Shown here: positions 35,212 through 44,667 of the stretch, piece after piece | Position numbering within the stretch: the stretch's first letter is position 1 | Layout of the letters: every line of letters begins with the position of its first letter | Source: Photobacterium arenosum | GTDB taxonomy: Bacteria > Pseudomonadota > Gammaproteobacteria > Enterobacterales > Vibrionaceae | Direction of reading: 5' to 3' | DNA: 64,000 nucleotides | Assembly (NCBI RefSeq): GCF_014841115.1 | Contig: NZ_JACYTP010000014.1 | Location: forward strand, 1-64,000 | Notes under the pieces: model-generated | Databases searched by the model: none | Seen by the model: only the letters and a program-made list of their open reading frames with translations | Told to the model about the DNA's origin: nothing | Program-made: the position numbers and the translations under genes

Positions 35212-37479
35212 GTGAGTGCTGATGACGATTCAGTGAAAAAAAGATATCCCAGGGCGTCTTATGCGCCCCTTGAGGATTACTCCACCCTTGCACCTCCGCC
35301 GTCGGCAGGGGAAGACCCGGAGCCAGTGGCACAGTTCGAGTACAGTTTTGATCTGTCCTGTTCGGCAGAGTCATTGCACCAGCACAGCACTTGCGAATTT
35401 GCGTTAGGCAACACCGAAGCAGAAGACTGGCGGGCAAACTGGCAAATCAAACCGATTGAACAGGGCTATCGCCACACCACAGAGGTCAGGGTTGAAGAGC
35501 CGAAACATTTGTACGTGATCCGCGCCAGCTCATCACTGGGTGTGACTCCGGTTGAGCCGGTGACCGTTCATCCCAAAGGAGCCGGTCAGGCGCAGGACGC
35601 CTTCGTGGCTGTTATGCCTGCGGTGGAAATTGACGGGCGTCTGGGCCACCCCACACAGGGTTACTTCTACCATTTTTGTGACGATAAGCTGGTGCAGGAA
35701 TACCAGATCCTCGGAGACAGACGCTGGGCATTTCAGGCGACGTATTCAACCCACGACCGGCTTTGCGATGATCTGCACCATGGCGTACAGAGTGCTATTT
35801 TGCTGCCGTGGAAACGGGGCGGCCAGCAGGCAGACAATCAGTATCTGGTCTACCGCCGCGAGCGGATCACCCGCCTGCATCTGGATAATCTGAGTGAAGA
35901 CTGGCTGGTACAAAACGGCGTCAAAATCGATCTCGGTGCGCTGCTGGATGCCATCAAAGAGCCTGTTGTTGTGCGGGAAAACAGTAGCAATGAGCAGCGT
36001 CAGACTGAGTCAACAAGCTCTCATACGGTACAGCGTGATCCGGCCACCGGACAGCGGGAGTCATGGTCTGATATTGCCCGGCAATACGGCCTGACCGCCC
36101 GAGAACTGCTGGATTTGAATCCAGGCTATGAAGAAAACCCCTTATTACTGGAGGCGGGGCATATTCTGACAGTACAATCACCGGATGCTGTGGCTGCCTC
36201 CGAGCCGGTCAGAGAACGGCCGCCGGTGCCGCCAGCCGATGTTAATCAGCCGCTCAACACTTGCTATCACTACGACGGTTCGTGCATTGAAGACACCAGC
36301 ATCATTCCGATGTATCCCAGCGGGCTGGCGGCAGACATTCCTGTCGTGCGTATCAAGTCGGTGGTAGCGCCGGTGTTTGCCAAGTCCTGTGATATCCAGC
36401 AAGGATGCACAGACGCCGGTACATCGCCAGAGCCGATCACTAACTTTGGGCCGTTCTCGTGGTTTTTCAGCTCGGCTCAGGCCAATCCAATCGCAGTTAT
36501 TCAGGCACAGCAAGCCACCCAATCAGCACTTGCGAGCAGTGCTGGCGGCGCGGTTGGCAACAAGGCACTCAGTTCGGCCAATAAGGATGCCGCTAACGCT
36601 CTCACCAGGCTGACCGGCAAACTCGGCAGTGTGCTGGACGACTATCGGCTGATGACCTCCGGCGGGATTACCTCAGTGCTGATGATGCAGCGAAAAATCT
36701 GGCACGATGACGACACCCAGCACACCGAAGAAGAGCTGCATAACTTAGAAAGCGTGCAAAGCCGGATCCGCATCCGCCTGACCGACCCGGCGCCGGGCGA
36801 ATCTTATCCGCAGGTTCGTGCGTATCACATGGATGACACCCGCATTCCGGTGCGTTATGTCGGACTGGATAAAAAGACCAACAGCTACTCCGTTGCGCTG
36901 GAGGAAAACGGCCCGCATATTACCTGGACGCCGAATGAAGAGGGCAAGCCAGAGTGGCAACTGACACCGGATCATGACGACGGATATGAAAAAAGTGACA
37001 TTTATATCACTCCCATACCTGAAGACATATCGATACCGTTGGTTGAAATCTTTCCGGAAGCAGAAAAGGTTACTTGGAAAGACTTAGTAATTGTGTTCCC
37101 GAAAGATTCCGGGATTCCTCCAATTTATTTTGTTTACAGTGAAAGGGCATATTCAATTGCGTACAAGACAAAGCTGTCTTCAACATCATACCCGGGAGTG
37201 TCTCGTGCTCGACATTTTCAAGAAGCCAACGAGAACTTGTTGAAAAAAATTGAGAGTGACCCGCAATTTGCTCAGCATATGGATCGCCTAGGGATTAAAA
37301 TTTCACGAACTACTACCGGCTTAGCTCCGCGCAGACCACCGAAAGATTGGACATGGCATCATGAGCGAGGGGAGGGTGACATGGTATTGGTTCCAAGAAA
37401 CCAGCATACTATTGGCAGTGAAGAGTGGAATGTTCTACACCCTGATAATAAAGGCGGCTATTCAATTTGGGGAAAATAA
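35212..37479 (+). CDS. Modular toxin: LysM, S-type pyocin domain, WHH nuclease tip
   Basis: The 755-residue protein starts at a GTG behind AAGGGGG. An N-terminal region (about 1-250) contains a segment TQGYFYHF...LVQEYQI (about 145-165) that resembles a degenerate MIX marker of type VI effectors. A LysM-like domain follows at about 271-325. The region around 560-640 ends in GIPPIYFVYS, typical of S-type pyocin domains. The last 50 residues contain WTWHH (H716, H717) and NQH (H732), matching WHH nucleases of the HNH/EndoVII group. There is no signal peptide. It most likely kills competitors by cutting DNA. The body is GC-rich but the sequence from about 36980 is clearly AT-richer, suggesting an exchanged tip. 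A likely immunity gene abuts it. Confidence 0.8.
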   Translation: MSADDDSVKKRYPRASYAPLEDYSTLAPPPSAGEDPEPVAQFEYSFDLSCSAESLHQHSTCEFALGNTEAEDWRANWQIKPIEQGYRHTTEVRVEEPKHLYVIRASSSLGVTPVEPVTVHPKGAGQAQDAFVAVMPAVEIDGRLGHPTQGYFYHFCDDKLVQEYQILGDRRWAFQATYSTHDRLCDDLHHGVQSAILLPWKRGGQQADNQYLVYRRERITRLHLDNLSEDWLVQNGVKIDLGALLDAIKEPVVVRENSSNEQRQTESTSSHTVQRDPATGQRESWSDIARQYGLTARELLDLNPGYEENPLLLEAGHILTVQSPDAVAASEPVRERPPVPPADVNQPLNTCYHYDGSCIEDTSIIPMYPSGLAADIPVVRIKSVVAPVFAKSCDIQQGCTDAGTSPEPITNFGPFSWFFSSAQANPIAVIQAQQATQSALASSAGGAVGNKALSSANKDAANALTRLTGKLGSVLDDYRLMTSGGITSVLMMQRKIWHDDDTQHTEEELHNLESVQSRIRIRLTDPAPGESYPQVRAYHMDDTRIPVRYVGLDKKTNSYSVALEENGPHITWTPNEEGKPEWQLTPDHDDGYEKSDIYITPIPEDISIPLVEIFPEAEKVTWKDLVIVFPKDSGIPPIYFVYSERAYSIAYKTKLSSTSYPGVSRARHFQEANENLLKKIESDPQFAQHMDRLGIKISRTTTGLAPRRPPKDWTWHHERGEGDMVLVPRNQHTIGSEEWNVLHPDNKGGYSIWGK

Positions 37480-37716
37480 ATGAACTTAGAAAACGTTATT
37501 CGTAATATAAATAGTTTTAACCCTGAACATACTATTTACGTGAAAGGGGCTTGGATTCCGCAAGCTGAAGCGGTTGTTTGCTTGGAGCCTAGCAATGGGC
37601 AAGTACCGGAAGGGTTTGAATATTTCTTGGAGGTTTTTTTGGTCCAGGAACTCATTGAAGACTCAAAGAATCTGACGGTACAGAGAATCATCGAGTATGC
37701 ACAAAATGATGCATAA
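37480..37716 (+). CDS. Probable immunity protein for the WHH toxin
   Basis: The 78-residue acidic protein begins at the base following the toxin stop codon and has the same low GC as the toxin tip. Small, acidic, cytosolic and directly 3' of a nuclease toxin is the classic position of a cognate immunity gene. The segment EGFEYFLEVFLVQELIED suggests a compact alpha/beta fold. I do not assign a named immunity family. The role is inferred from position. Confidence 0.65.
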   Translation: MNLENVIRNINSFNPEHTIYVKGAWIPQAEAVVCLEPSNGQVPEGFEYFLEVFLVQELIEDSKNLTVQRIIEYAQNDA

Positions 37717-38161
37717 GGTGCATTTTTAAAAGTTTTGATTGTCACCCCTAAACCACCGCCTATGGCGGTGGTGATTGTTCGATTTATTCGCGATACTAAT
37801 GTTCTTGGTTAAATCACACGTCCTTCCCTAGCTGTGATCAAGTACAGCTGGAGAAATCCCTTCAAGGAGATTTATAGTTCTTTCCATCTATTGGTACTGT
37901 TAGCAAAGAAGCTGTTCATAGTTCAGTGTCAGTACAGGGTGAGAGCATACTAACTTACTCGCTCAGACAACGAACACTTCGTGTGTTTGTTGAACTCAAA
38001 ATTTTTCATCTTCTCGGCAATTTTCGTAAAAATTGGCCTAGATTTTAAGCTCGTTCACCACTTGAACAAGAATTGAGCGAAGTATGATCGCGCCCTGAGT
38101 GTCAGTATAAGCCACAGATCCACATATTTATCGAACCTGTTCGGGAAGTGGTACTCATCAA
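37717..38161. other. AT-rich spacer between two immunity genes
   Basis: No gene is visible over 445 bases. The left end holds copy B of the 36-bp palindromic repeat. An imperfect hairpin (AACGAACAC with GTGTGTTTGTT) lies near 37966-37990. I looked for remains of a colicin-type HNH nuclease before the Im9-like gene and saw none. Confidence 0.5.
37744..37779 (+). repeat. 36-bp dispersed palindromic repeat, copy B
   Basis: This is the reverse complement of 12363-12398 with one mismatch. It lies 28 bases after the putative immunity gene and could also end that transcript, although no T-run follows. Confidence 0.8.
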
Positions 38162-38416
38162 ATGTTAAATAAATTCACTGATTATACTGAGGCAGAATTT
38201 CAAATTCTGTTGGATAAAATTTATGCTGAAAATCGAGATGACAATCTGCTTGATGAGGTTGTGTATTATTTCAACAGTGAGATTATACACCCTGAAGGCA
38301 GTGCTCTTCTTACGCACCCCACAATGATTGGCATCGAAGACTCACCAGAGGCAGTTATTTCCGAACTAAAGCGCTGGTACGCCGAGCAGGGCTTGCCCTG
38401 CTTCAAGTCTGAGTAA
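38162..38416 (+). CDS. Orphan colicin E-type (Im9-like) immunity protein
   Basis: The 84-residue protein aligns over its full length with the Im2/Im7/Im8/Im9 family (86 residues): DYTEAEF at the start of helix 1, HPEGSALL in the middle like the HPSGSDLI region of Im9, and DSPEAVISELKRWYAEQGLPCFK at the end. These proteins bind and block HNH DNases of colicin E9 or pyocin S type. The adjacent toxin carries a WHH tip, not a colicin-type HNH domain, and no other toxin is nearby, so this looks like a retained immunity gene. It is low in GC. Confidence 0.85.
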   Translation: MLNKFTDYTEAEFQILLDKIYAENRDDNLLDEVVYYFNSEIIHPEGSALLTHPTMIGIEDSPEAVISELKRWYAEQGLPCFKSE

Positions 38417-38573
38417 CCGCTGAGCCAGAACTGCCCACCAAGGCCACTTGAGTGTCTTAAAACACCTCAATGTGGCCTTTTGATCTGAATCTACTTACTC
38501 TTAACCCATACCACTTACAGCGATTAAGTCGTATGAGGAGATAATTCAACAGAGTATAACCCTATGGCTCTGC

Positions 38574-39875
38574 TCATTCGCTCGTCCCTGCTTCCTCTGG
38601 CGGGAAAGGATCACTGAATATAGGATTACTCAGGAAGCTGTCATCGGTCAGGGTTTCAAGGAAAGCCACCAACGCTTCTTTGTCCGCCTGGCTTAATCCC
38701 ATTCTGACGGGCCGTCCGGTGCGGTCTCTCAAATCGGGGCTGAGGTTAGCGTGGTTATTGATACCACTGTTGTAGAACTCTATCACAGACATCAAATCAG
38801 GCAAGTGCCCATCGTGGAAGTAGGGGGCACCAACAGAGATATTGCGCAGGGAACCCGTTTTGAAGAATCCGGCCAGATTGCCGCCTACGCCCTGATCCGG
38901 GTCATTATTGCTGACTGAGCCATTGTTGTGATTTCTGTCCAGCACAAAGGCGGTGGTAGTGTGGCAATCAATGCAGTTCAGAGAATCAAACAAGTCCAGC
39001 CCTCTGAGTTCCTGAGCAGATAGCACAGGCGTTGGATCATTGTTCAGTTCTGCCTGAACCGCCTGATCAAACCTGGACTCATAACTCACCATGGCCCGCA
39101 TAAACTGGGACATCGCAAGGGCTATCCGCTGGCTGGTGATGGCTTCATCGCCGAAAGCCTCGGTAAACAACTGACCATAAAAACTGGTCTGCCCCAGCTT
39201 GGTTTCGAGATCAAACAAGTTCATGCCCATCTCTACCGGATCCTGAATCGGCATTACCGACTGCTCCTCAAGCGTTGCAGCCCGTTCATCCCAGAAGAAA
39301 CGGCCGGGATCGTAATAGCGGGAATTGGTCAGCCCCATAGAATGGCGCCCTGTGTGCCCGCCATCAAACCCTGTGCTCAGTTGCGCCGGGTCGGTGAAAC
39401 CATGCTCCTGTTGATGGCAGGAAGCACATGAGACAGTGTTATTGGCCGATAAACGGACATCATAAAACAGAATCCGACCCAGTTTCGCTACCGGATTGTT
39501 CAATTCGTTATCATTGGGCGTATTGTCTTCCGTCGCCACGCTGGTAAAGCGAATGTTATTAAATTCGGTACTGGACAAACTGGTGTAGTAACCAGGCTGG
39601 CCAGCCACATACGTTTCATAATCCGGACTGGACTGGGTATCGGGTAATGGCAGTCCATCGATATCCACCCTGGGTTCCGGATCAGGATCACCATCGCCCG
39701 GAGACTGGCCATCGCCCGGGCCATCATCAGGACTGCCAGGTGTACCGTCGCCGCCTGAGTCACCGGGAGCCACAACAGGGGGTGAGTTATCCCCTGTTGT
39801 CGGTTCATCGTCATCATTACATCCCGCGAGTGCTGTTATTGCCACAGCCAGCAAAAAGACATGTGAGTACTTCAT
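38574..39875 (-). CDS. Di-haem cytochrome c peroxidase-family lipoprotein
   Basis: The 433-residue protein starts at 39875 behind AGAGGTG, with a lipoprotein signal (ALAGC). A linker very rich in Gly, Asp, Pro and Ser follows to about residue 75. The catalytic part has two haem c motifs, CASCH and CIDCH, and the family segments GRILFYDVRLSANNTVSC, SLRNISVGAPYFHDG and FYNSGINNH. It belongs to the CcpA/MauG family, which reduces peroxide or oxidises substrates in the periplasm. The long flexible linker would hold the enzyme away from the membrane anchor. Confidence 0.85.
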   Translation of the reverse strand: MKYSHVFLLAVAITALAGCNDDDEPTTGDNSPPVVAPGDSGGDGTPGSPDDGPGDGQSPGDGDPDPEPRVDIDGLPLPDTQSSPDYETYVAGQPGYYTSLSSTEFNNIRFTSVATEDNTPNDNELNNPVAKLGRILFYDVRLSANNTVSCASCHQQEHGFTDPAQLSTGFDGGHTGRHSMGLTNSRYYDPGRFFWDERAATLEEQSVMPIQDPVEMGMNLFDLETKLGQTSFYGQLFTEAFGDEAITSQRIALAMSQFMRAMVSYESRFDQAVQAELNNDPTPVLSAQELRGLDLFDSLNCIDCHTTTAFVLDRNHNNGSVSNNDPDQGVGGNLAGFFKTGSLRNISVGAPYFHDGHLPDLMSVIEFYNSGINNHANLSPDLRDRTGRPVRMGLSQADKEALVAFLETLTDDSFLSNPIFSDPFPPEEAGTSE

Positions 39876-40088
39876 GGTTACACCTCTGCCTAACCACTGC
39901 ATTTGTTGTTATTCATCGAGGATCTGGCGGTGTAGGTCCCGCCTAATGAAAACAGTAGCAGTTGAGGTGGCAGAAGGGTTTCTGAATAGTAAGACGCAAA
40001 GTCCCGTAGTTTTTGCGGTACTTGAAGTATTTTGCAGTCAGACATCACTTTTTTGACAATGCTGTCCAAGTGCTTTTCTTTCTCAGAC

Positions 40089-40181
40089 GGGACAGGCAAG
40101 CCAATCCTGATCCTGGATGAAGCAACCGCCCATCTTGGCGAAAAAATGGAACAGAAAATCCTGAATACCATCGCAGCCTGT
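40089..40181 (+). pseudogene. Fragment of bacteriocin-exporter-type ABC ATPase
   Basis: About 31 residues encode KPILILDEATAHLGEKMEQ, a Walker B plus D-loop segment of the kind found in RaxB/CvaB peptide exporters (usually ATAHLD). Walker A and signature motifs are absent, the D-loop Asp is Gly, and the flanking translation is unrelated. It is a short leftover of a larger gene. Confidence 0.65.
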
Positions 40182-40583
40182 GCCCCCCAACCAGATACAG
40201 CGGATTATTCACCACAATCCTCTCAACAACATCTGCGGTCTTCACCACCATTGGCTCATCGGCCAAGGTTCGCTACTGGAGGTGTCCAATGCATGATATT
40301 CAATTTCTCGTCACAGCGGTTCAAAACCGCTGAGTTCTGGCAGGCTGCCATGGCAACCACATAACTCAGAAGTCTAATAATTTAAGGCGATTTCTGCTCA
40401 TATTTCACCCTTAAAACAGAACAAAACGGACAATCTTTTAAGTGTCCGCTTTACTGCATAACAGCCATAAACCTTCATTCTTACAGTCACCCGCTAGCAA
40501 GCAACCCTTCAAAACAATCACACAACTAAACATTACAACACTAAACATTTTTTTTGACTTAGATCATTCGATGTGTCATTTTA

Positions 40584-40609
40584 TTTTTAATTAATCGTTC
40601 AATTAAAAA
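40584..40609. promoter_or_regulatory. Probable BetI operator
   Basis: TTTTTAATT and AATTAAAAA form a perfect 9-bp inverted repeat around AATCGTTC, ending 15 bases before the betI start codon. The CGTTCAATT core is similar to known BetI sites. BetI would release it in the presence of choline. Confidence 0.65.
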
Positions 40610-40624
40610 TATTGGTGACTGATC

Positions 40625-41215
40625 ATGCCCAAAGTAGGAATGCCGGAAATCCGAAAACCACAACTGGTGGAAGCCACTATGGCAGCCATAGATGAAGTGG
40701 GGCTGGCAGGGGCCAGTGTGGCGCTGATCAGCAGAAAAGCCGGTGTGTCACCGGGTATCATCAACCACTACTTTGGCGGTAAACACGGTCTGCTGGAAGA
40801 AACCATGCGTTCGGTACTGCGCCAGCTTTCGCATACCGTGATGGAACACCTGGCGAGCGTTGACAAGAAAGATGTCCCGGGCCGGATCAAAGCCATTGTC
40901 GCCGGTAATTTCGACAGCTATCAGGTCGACAACAAAGTCGTCAAAACCTGGCTGTCCTTCTGGGCGCAGGCCATGCACGACCCGCAACTTCACCGCCTGC
41001 AGCGGGTTAACGAAAAACGCCTGCTGTCTCACCTTCGCCATGAATTAAAGCAAGTGCTGCCTGCTGACAAAGCCTTGTTTGTCGCCCAGGGCACAGCAGC
41101 ATTGATTGACGGTATCTGGTTGCGGGGAGCATTAACACCGGGCGGTATCAGCCCGACTCAGGCGCAGTCCATTATTACCGATTACCTCGAAAAGCAACTG
41201 GCACCGTATCTTTAA
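40625..41215 (+). CDS. betI: HTH-type choline-responsive repressor BetI
   Basis: The 196-residue TetR-family protein begins with [19 protein letters not shown] and has the recognition helix region [22 protein letters not shown], both typical of BetI. It represses the bet/cho operon in the absence of choline and should bind the palindrome just upstream. It is the first gene of betI-betB-betA-choX-choW-choV. Confidence 0.95.
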   Translation: MPKVGMPEIRKPQLVEATMAAIDEVGLAGASVALISRKAGVSPGIINHYFGGKHGLLEETMRSVLRQLSHTVMEHLASVDKKDVPGRIKAIVAGNFDSYQVDNKVVKTWLSFWAQAMHDPQLHRLQRVNEKRLLSHLRHELKQVLPADKALFVAQGTAALIDGIWLRGALTPGGISPTQAQSIITDYLEKQLAPYL

Positions 41216-41299
41216 TCACAGTGTGCCAGCAAGCAGACACTCATCATTGTTCGGGACTGATGCACCCCATCAGCCACGACTCAGGAGCAGAGAAACAGT

Positions 41300-42760
41300 A
41301 TGACCAAGACATCCCTGTACATTCACGGCCAAGCCATTCAAGCCTCTTCTGGTGAACACTTCACAACCCGAAATCCGGCCACCGGTGAAGTGATCGCTGA
41401 AATCGGCCAGGCCTCTGAAGCCGATATGGCGCGTGCAATTGAATCTGCCAAAGCTGGCTTTGCCAAGTGGTCTGCCATGAGTGGTGCCGAACGGGGTCGT
41501 ATTCTGATGAAAGCGGTCGCGCTGCTGCGTGAACGTAACGACGAACTGGCGGCACTGGAAGTTCAGGACACAGGTAAACCGTTGCAGGAAGCGCTGGAAG
41601 TTGATATTGCGACAGGTGCCGATGTGATCGAATACTACGCCGGTCTGGCAGCCAGCTTAGCCGGACAGCAGCAGGATCTCGGTCACGGCCAGTTCTTCTA
41701 TACCCGGCGCGAACCGCTGGGCATTTGTGCCGGTATCGGTGCCTGGAACTATCCTATCCAGATTGCTATGTGGAAGTCTGCCCCTGCGCTGGCGGCAGGT
41801 AACGCCATGATTTTCAAGCCGTCTGAAGAAACCCCGCTGACGGCACTCAAGCTGGCTGAAATCTATACCCTGGCCGGTGTCCCTGACGGTGTGTTCAACG
41901 TGGTTCAGGGTGATTATCGCGTCGGCCAGATGCTGTCACGCCACCCGGAAATCGCCAAAGTGTCCTTCACCGGTGAATGTGGCACGGGCAAAAAAGTCAT
42001 GGCCGATGCCGCCGGCACCCTGAAAGACGTCACTATGGAACTGGGCGGTAAATCACCGCTGATCGTGTTTGACGATGCCCAACTGGATAACGCTGTGTCA
42101 GCCGCCATGATGGCGAACTTCTACACCCAGGGCGAAGTGTGTACGCACGGCACCCGAGTGTTTGTTCACGATGCGGTTTACGACGAGTTCCTGACTCGTC
42201 TGGCAGCGCGCACCGCCAAGCTGAAAGTCGGCGACCCGAGCGATATCAATACCCAGATTGGCGCCCTGATTTCTGCTGATCATCTGGAAAAAGTGCTGGG
42301 CTTTATTGAAGCTGGCAAGCAGTCCGGCGCCCGCCTGCTGGCGGGGGGTGAACGCGTCACAGCAAATGGTCTGGACAAAGGTCACTTTGTTGCACCGACG
42401 ATCTTCGCCGACTGCACCGACGACATGCCCCAGGTCAAAGAAGAAATTTTTGGCCCTGTAATGTCTGTGCTGCGTTTCAGTGATGAAGACGAAGTGATTC
42501 GCCGTGCCAACGATACAGATTATGGCCTGGCAGCCGGTATTTTTACCCAGAATCTGTCGCGCGCTCATCGTCTGATCGCTCGCATTGAAGCCGGTATCTG
42601 CTGGATCAACACCTGGGGCGGTTCTCCGGCAGAAATGCCGGTCGGCGGTTACAAGCACTCTGGTGTCGGGCGCGAAAACGGTCCGGACACCCTGAATCAT
42701 TACACCCAGACCAAGAGTGTGCTGATTGAACTGGGTGATCTTGAATGCCCTTACCAGTAA
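41300..42760 (+). CDS. betB: Betaine aldehyde dehydrogenase BetB
   Basis: The 486-residue NAD(P)-dependent aldehyde dehydrogenase carries catalytic Cys281 in [10 protein letters not shown] and the general base Glu247 in MELGGKSP. It oxidises betaine aldehyde to glycine betaine, an osmoprotectant. The gene follows betI by 84 bp. A CAGGAGC element gives the ribosome binding site region upstream. The length is as expected (E. coli 490). Confidence 0.96.
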   Translation: MTKTSLYIHGQAIQASSGEHFTTRNPATGEVIAEIGQASEADMARAIESAKAGFAKWSAMSGAERGRILMKAVALLRERNDELAALEVQDTGKPLQEALEVDIATGADVIEYYAGLAASLAGQQQDLGHGQFFYTRREPLGICAGIGAWNYPIQIAMWKSAPALAAGNAMIFKPSEETPLTALKLAEIYTLAGVPDGVFNVVQGDYRVGQMLSRHPEIAKVSFTGECGTGKKVMADAAGTLKDVTMELGGKSPLIVFDDAQLDNAVSAAMMANFYTQGEVCTHGTRVFVHDAVYDEFLTRLAARTAKLKVGDPSDINTQIGALISADHLEKVLGFIEAGKQSGARLLAGGERVTANGLDKGHFVAPTIFADCTDDMPQVKEEIFGPVMSVLRFSDEDEVIRRANDTDYGLAAGIFTQNLSRAHRLIARIEAGICWINTWGGSPAEMPVGGYKHSGVGRENGPDTLNHYTQTKSVLIELGDLECPYQ

Positions 42761-42816
42761 CCACGTATGTGGAAAAAACACGCCAAGCCAAAGTGAACAG
42801 ACGTAAAGGGAACGCC

Positions 42817-44511
42817 ATGAAGCAAGAATTTGATTACATCATTGTCGGTGCCGGTTCAGCAGGTTGTGTGCTGGCAGACCGCCTGACCGAAAGCGGCAAG
42901 TATCAGGTGCTGCTGCTGGAAGCCGGTGGCAGCGACAAGAGTATTTTTATTCAGATGCCAACGGCGCTGTCGTACCCGATGAACAGCGATAAATATGCCT
43001 GGCAGTTCGAGACTCAGCCGGAATTTGGCCTGGATGGCCGTCAGCTGCACTGCCCGCGCGGTAAAGTGCTGGGTGGCAGCTCATCGATCAACGGCATGGT
43101 GTATGTCCGTGGTCACGCCTGCGACTTCGACGAATGGGAAGCACACGGCGCGGCAGGCTGGAGCTACCGTGAGTGTCTGCCCTACTTCCGCCGTGCTGAA
43201 AAATGGAAAGACGGTGAAGATGCCTACCGCGGCGGAGACGGCCCGGTCGCCACCTGTAACGGTAATGATATGGCGCTCAATCCGTTGTATCAGGCCTTTA
43301 TTGATGCCGGTCAGCAAGCAGGTTATCCGGCAACGGACGATTACAACGGTTATCAGCAGGAAGGTTTCGGCCCGATGCACATGACGGTGGATCAGGGGGT
43401 GCGGGCCTCTACCTCAAACGCTTACCTGCGCCGGGCAATGAAACGCGGCAATCTGACCGTACTGACGGGTGTGTTAAGCCGCAAAGTGGTACTGGAAGGC
43501 AAAACAGCCACCGGTATTGAGTTTGAACGCAGCGGTATGGTGCAAACAGCGACGGCGAGAAAAGAAGTGATTCTGTCGGCCGGTTCGGTCGGCTCACCGC
43601 AATTGCTGCAGCTGTCGGGCATTGGTCCGAAAGCCGTGCTGGAAGAGGCAGGTATTGAGGTGAAACACGACCTGCCGGGCGTGGGTGAAAACCTGCAGGA
43701 TCACCTGGAAGTCTATTTCCAGTACGCATGTAAAGAGCCGGTGACCCTGAACAGCAAGCTGGGCCTGATCAGCAAAGGCATGATCGGTACCCGCTGGATC
43801 CTGTTCAAAGACGGACTGGGTGCCACTAACCACTTTGAGTCCTGCGCTTTTATCCGTTCGCGTGCCGGTCTGAAATGGCCCAATGTGCAGTACCATTTCC
43901 TGCCAGCCGCGATGCGTTACGACGGTCAGGCCGCTTTCGACGGTCATGGTTTTCAGGTCCATGTCGGCCCGAATAAACCGCAGAGCCGCGGCCGAATCTG
44001 GGTGACGTCTGCTGATCCGAAAGCCAAGCCGGGTATTGAGTTCAACTACATCAGTACCGAGCAGGACAAGCAAGACTGGCGCGATACTATCCGCCTGACC
44101 CGTGAAATTCTGACCCAACCGGCAATGTCGGCGTACCGAGGACAGGAGATCCAGCCTGGCGAAAATATCCAGAGTGATGAAGCCATTGATGCCTGGGTTC
44201 GTGAAAATGTCGAAAGTGCCTATCACCCGTCCTGCACCTGCAAAATGGGCAGCGATGAGGATGCCATGGCGGTATTGAACAGTGACTGCCAGGTGCGTGG
44301 CATCGACAGTTTGCGAGTGGTCGACTCCTCTGTCTTCCCGACTATTCCCAACGGCAACCTCAACGCGCCAACCATCATGGTGGCAGAAAAAGCCGCCGAT
44401 AAGATTCTGGGCAAACCTGCCCTGCCCGCGGCGCATGTGCCGGTCTGGATTGCGGACAACTGGCAGGATCAGCAACGCAGCAAAGAACCTGAAGCTGCTG
44501 ACGCGAACTGA
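42817..44511 (+). CDS. betA: Choline dehydrogenase BetA
   Basis: The 564-residue GMC-family flavoenzyme starts at 42817 (AAAGGGA upstream) with the FAD motif [18 protein letters not shown]. The GMC catalytic pair is visible as His in [10 protein letters not shown] (about 470) and Asn in [15 protein letters not shown] (about 516). It oxidises choline to betaine aldehyde at the membrane and can also continue to betaine. A short acidic tail follows. The spacing to betB is 56 bp. Confidence 0.95.
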   Translation: MKQEFDYIIVGAGSAGCVLADRLTESGKYQVLLLEAGGSDKSIFIQMPTALSYPMNSDKYAWQFETQPEFGLDGRQLHCPRGKVLGGSSSINGMVYVRGHACDFDEWEAHGAAGWSYRECLPYFRRAEKWKDGEDAYRGGDGPVATCNGNDMALNPLYQAFIDAGQQAGYPATDDYNGYQQEGFGPMHMTVDQGVRASTSNAYLRRAMKRGNLTVLTGVLSRKVVLEGKTATGIEFERSGMVQTATARKEVILSAGSVGSPQLLQLSGIGPKAVLEEAGIEVKHDLPGVGENLQDHLEVYFQYACKEPVTLNSKLGLISKGMIGTRWILFKDGLGATNHFESCAFIRSRAGLKWPNVQYHFLPAAMRYDGQAAFDGHGFQVHVGPNKPQSRGRIWVTSADPKAKPGIEFNYISTEQDKQDWRDTIRLTREILTQPAMSAYRGQEIQPGENIQSDEAIDAWVRENVESAYHPSCTCKMGSDEDAMAVLNSDCQVRGIDSLRVVDSSVFPTIPNGNLNAPTIMVAEKAADKILGKPALPAAHVPVWIADNWQDQQRSKEPEAADAN

Positions 44512-44667
44512 CGCTCAACGTTGAACAACAGCACCTTTTAGTGGTGGTGAAACCCACCACCACAGGGCCACTGCATGCCTGTTTTCAGTCAGCAGGCGGG
44601 CCTGCCACTCACGCCTCAGCCGAACACGAGGCTAAATAACAGCAACGAAATGGATAAAGGACACGTC

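Larger units (their letters stand above)
39876..40624. other. Intergenic stretch with gene debris before betI
   Basis: No intact gene is present over 749 bases. An ABC-ATPase fragment lies at 40089-40181. The segment from about 40370 to 40624 is AT-rich and contains the BetI operator and presumably the bet promoter. Confidence 0.55.

Noticed and set aside
40032..40364. 110-residue frame as an intact gene
   Set aside because: Only a 31-residue core resembles an ABC ATPase; the rest is unrelated, so I call the core a fragment.
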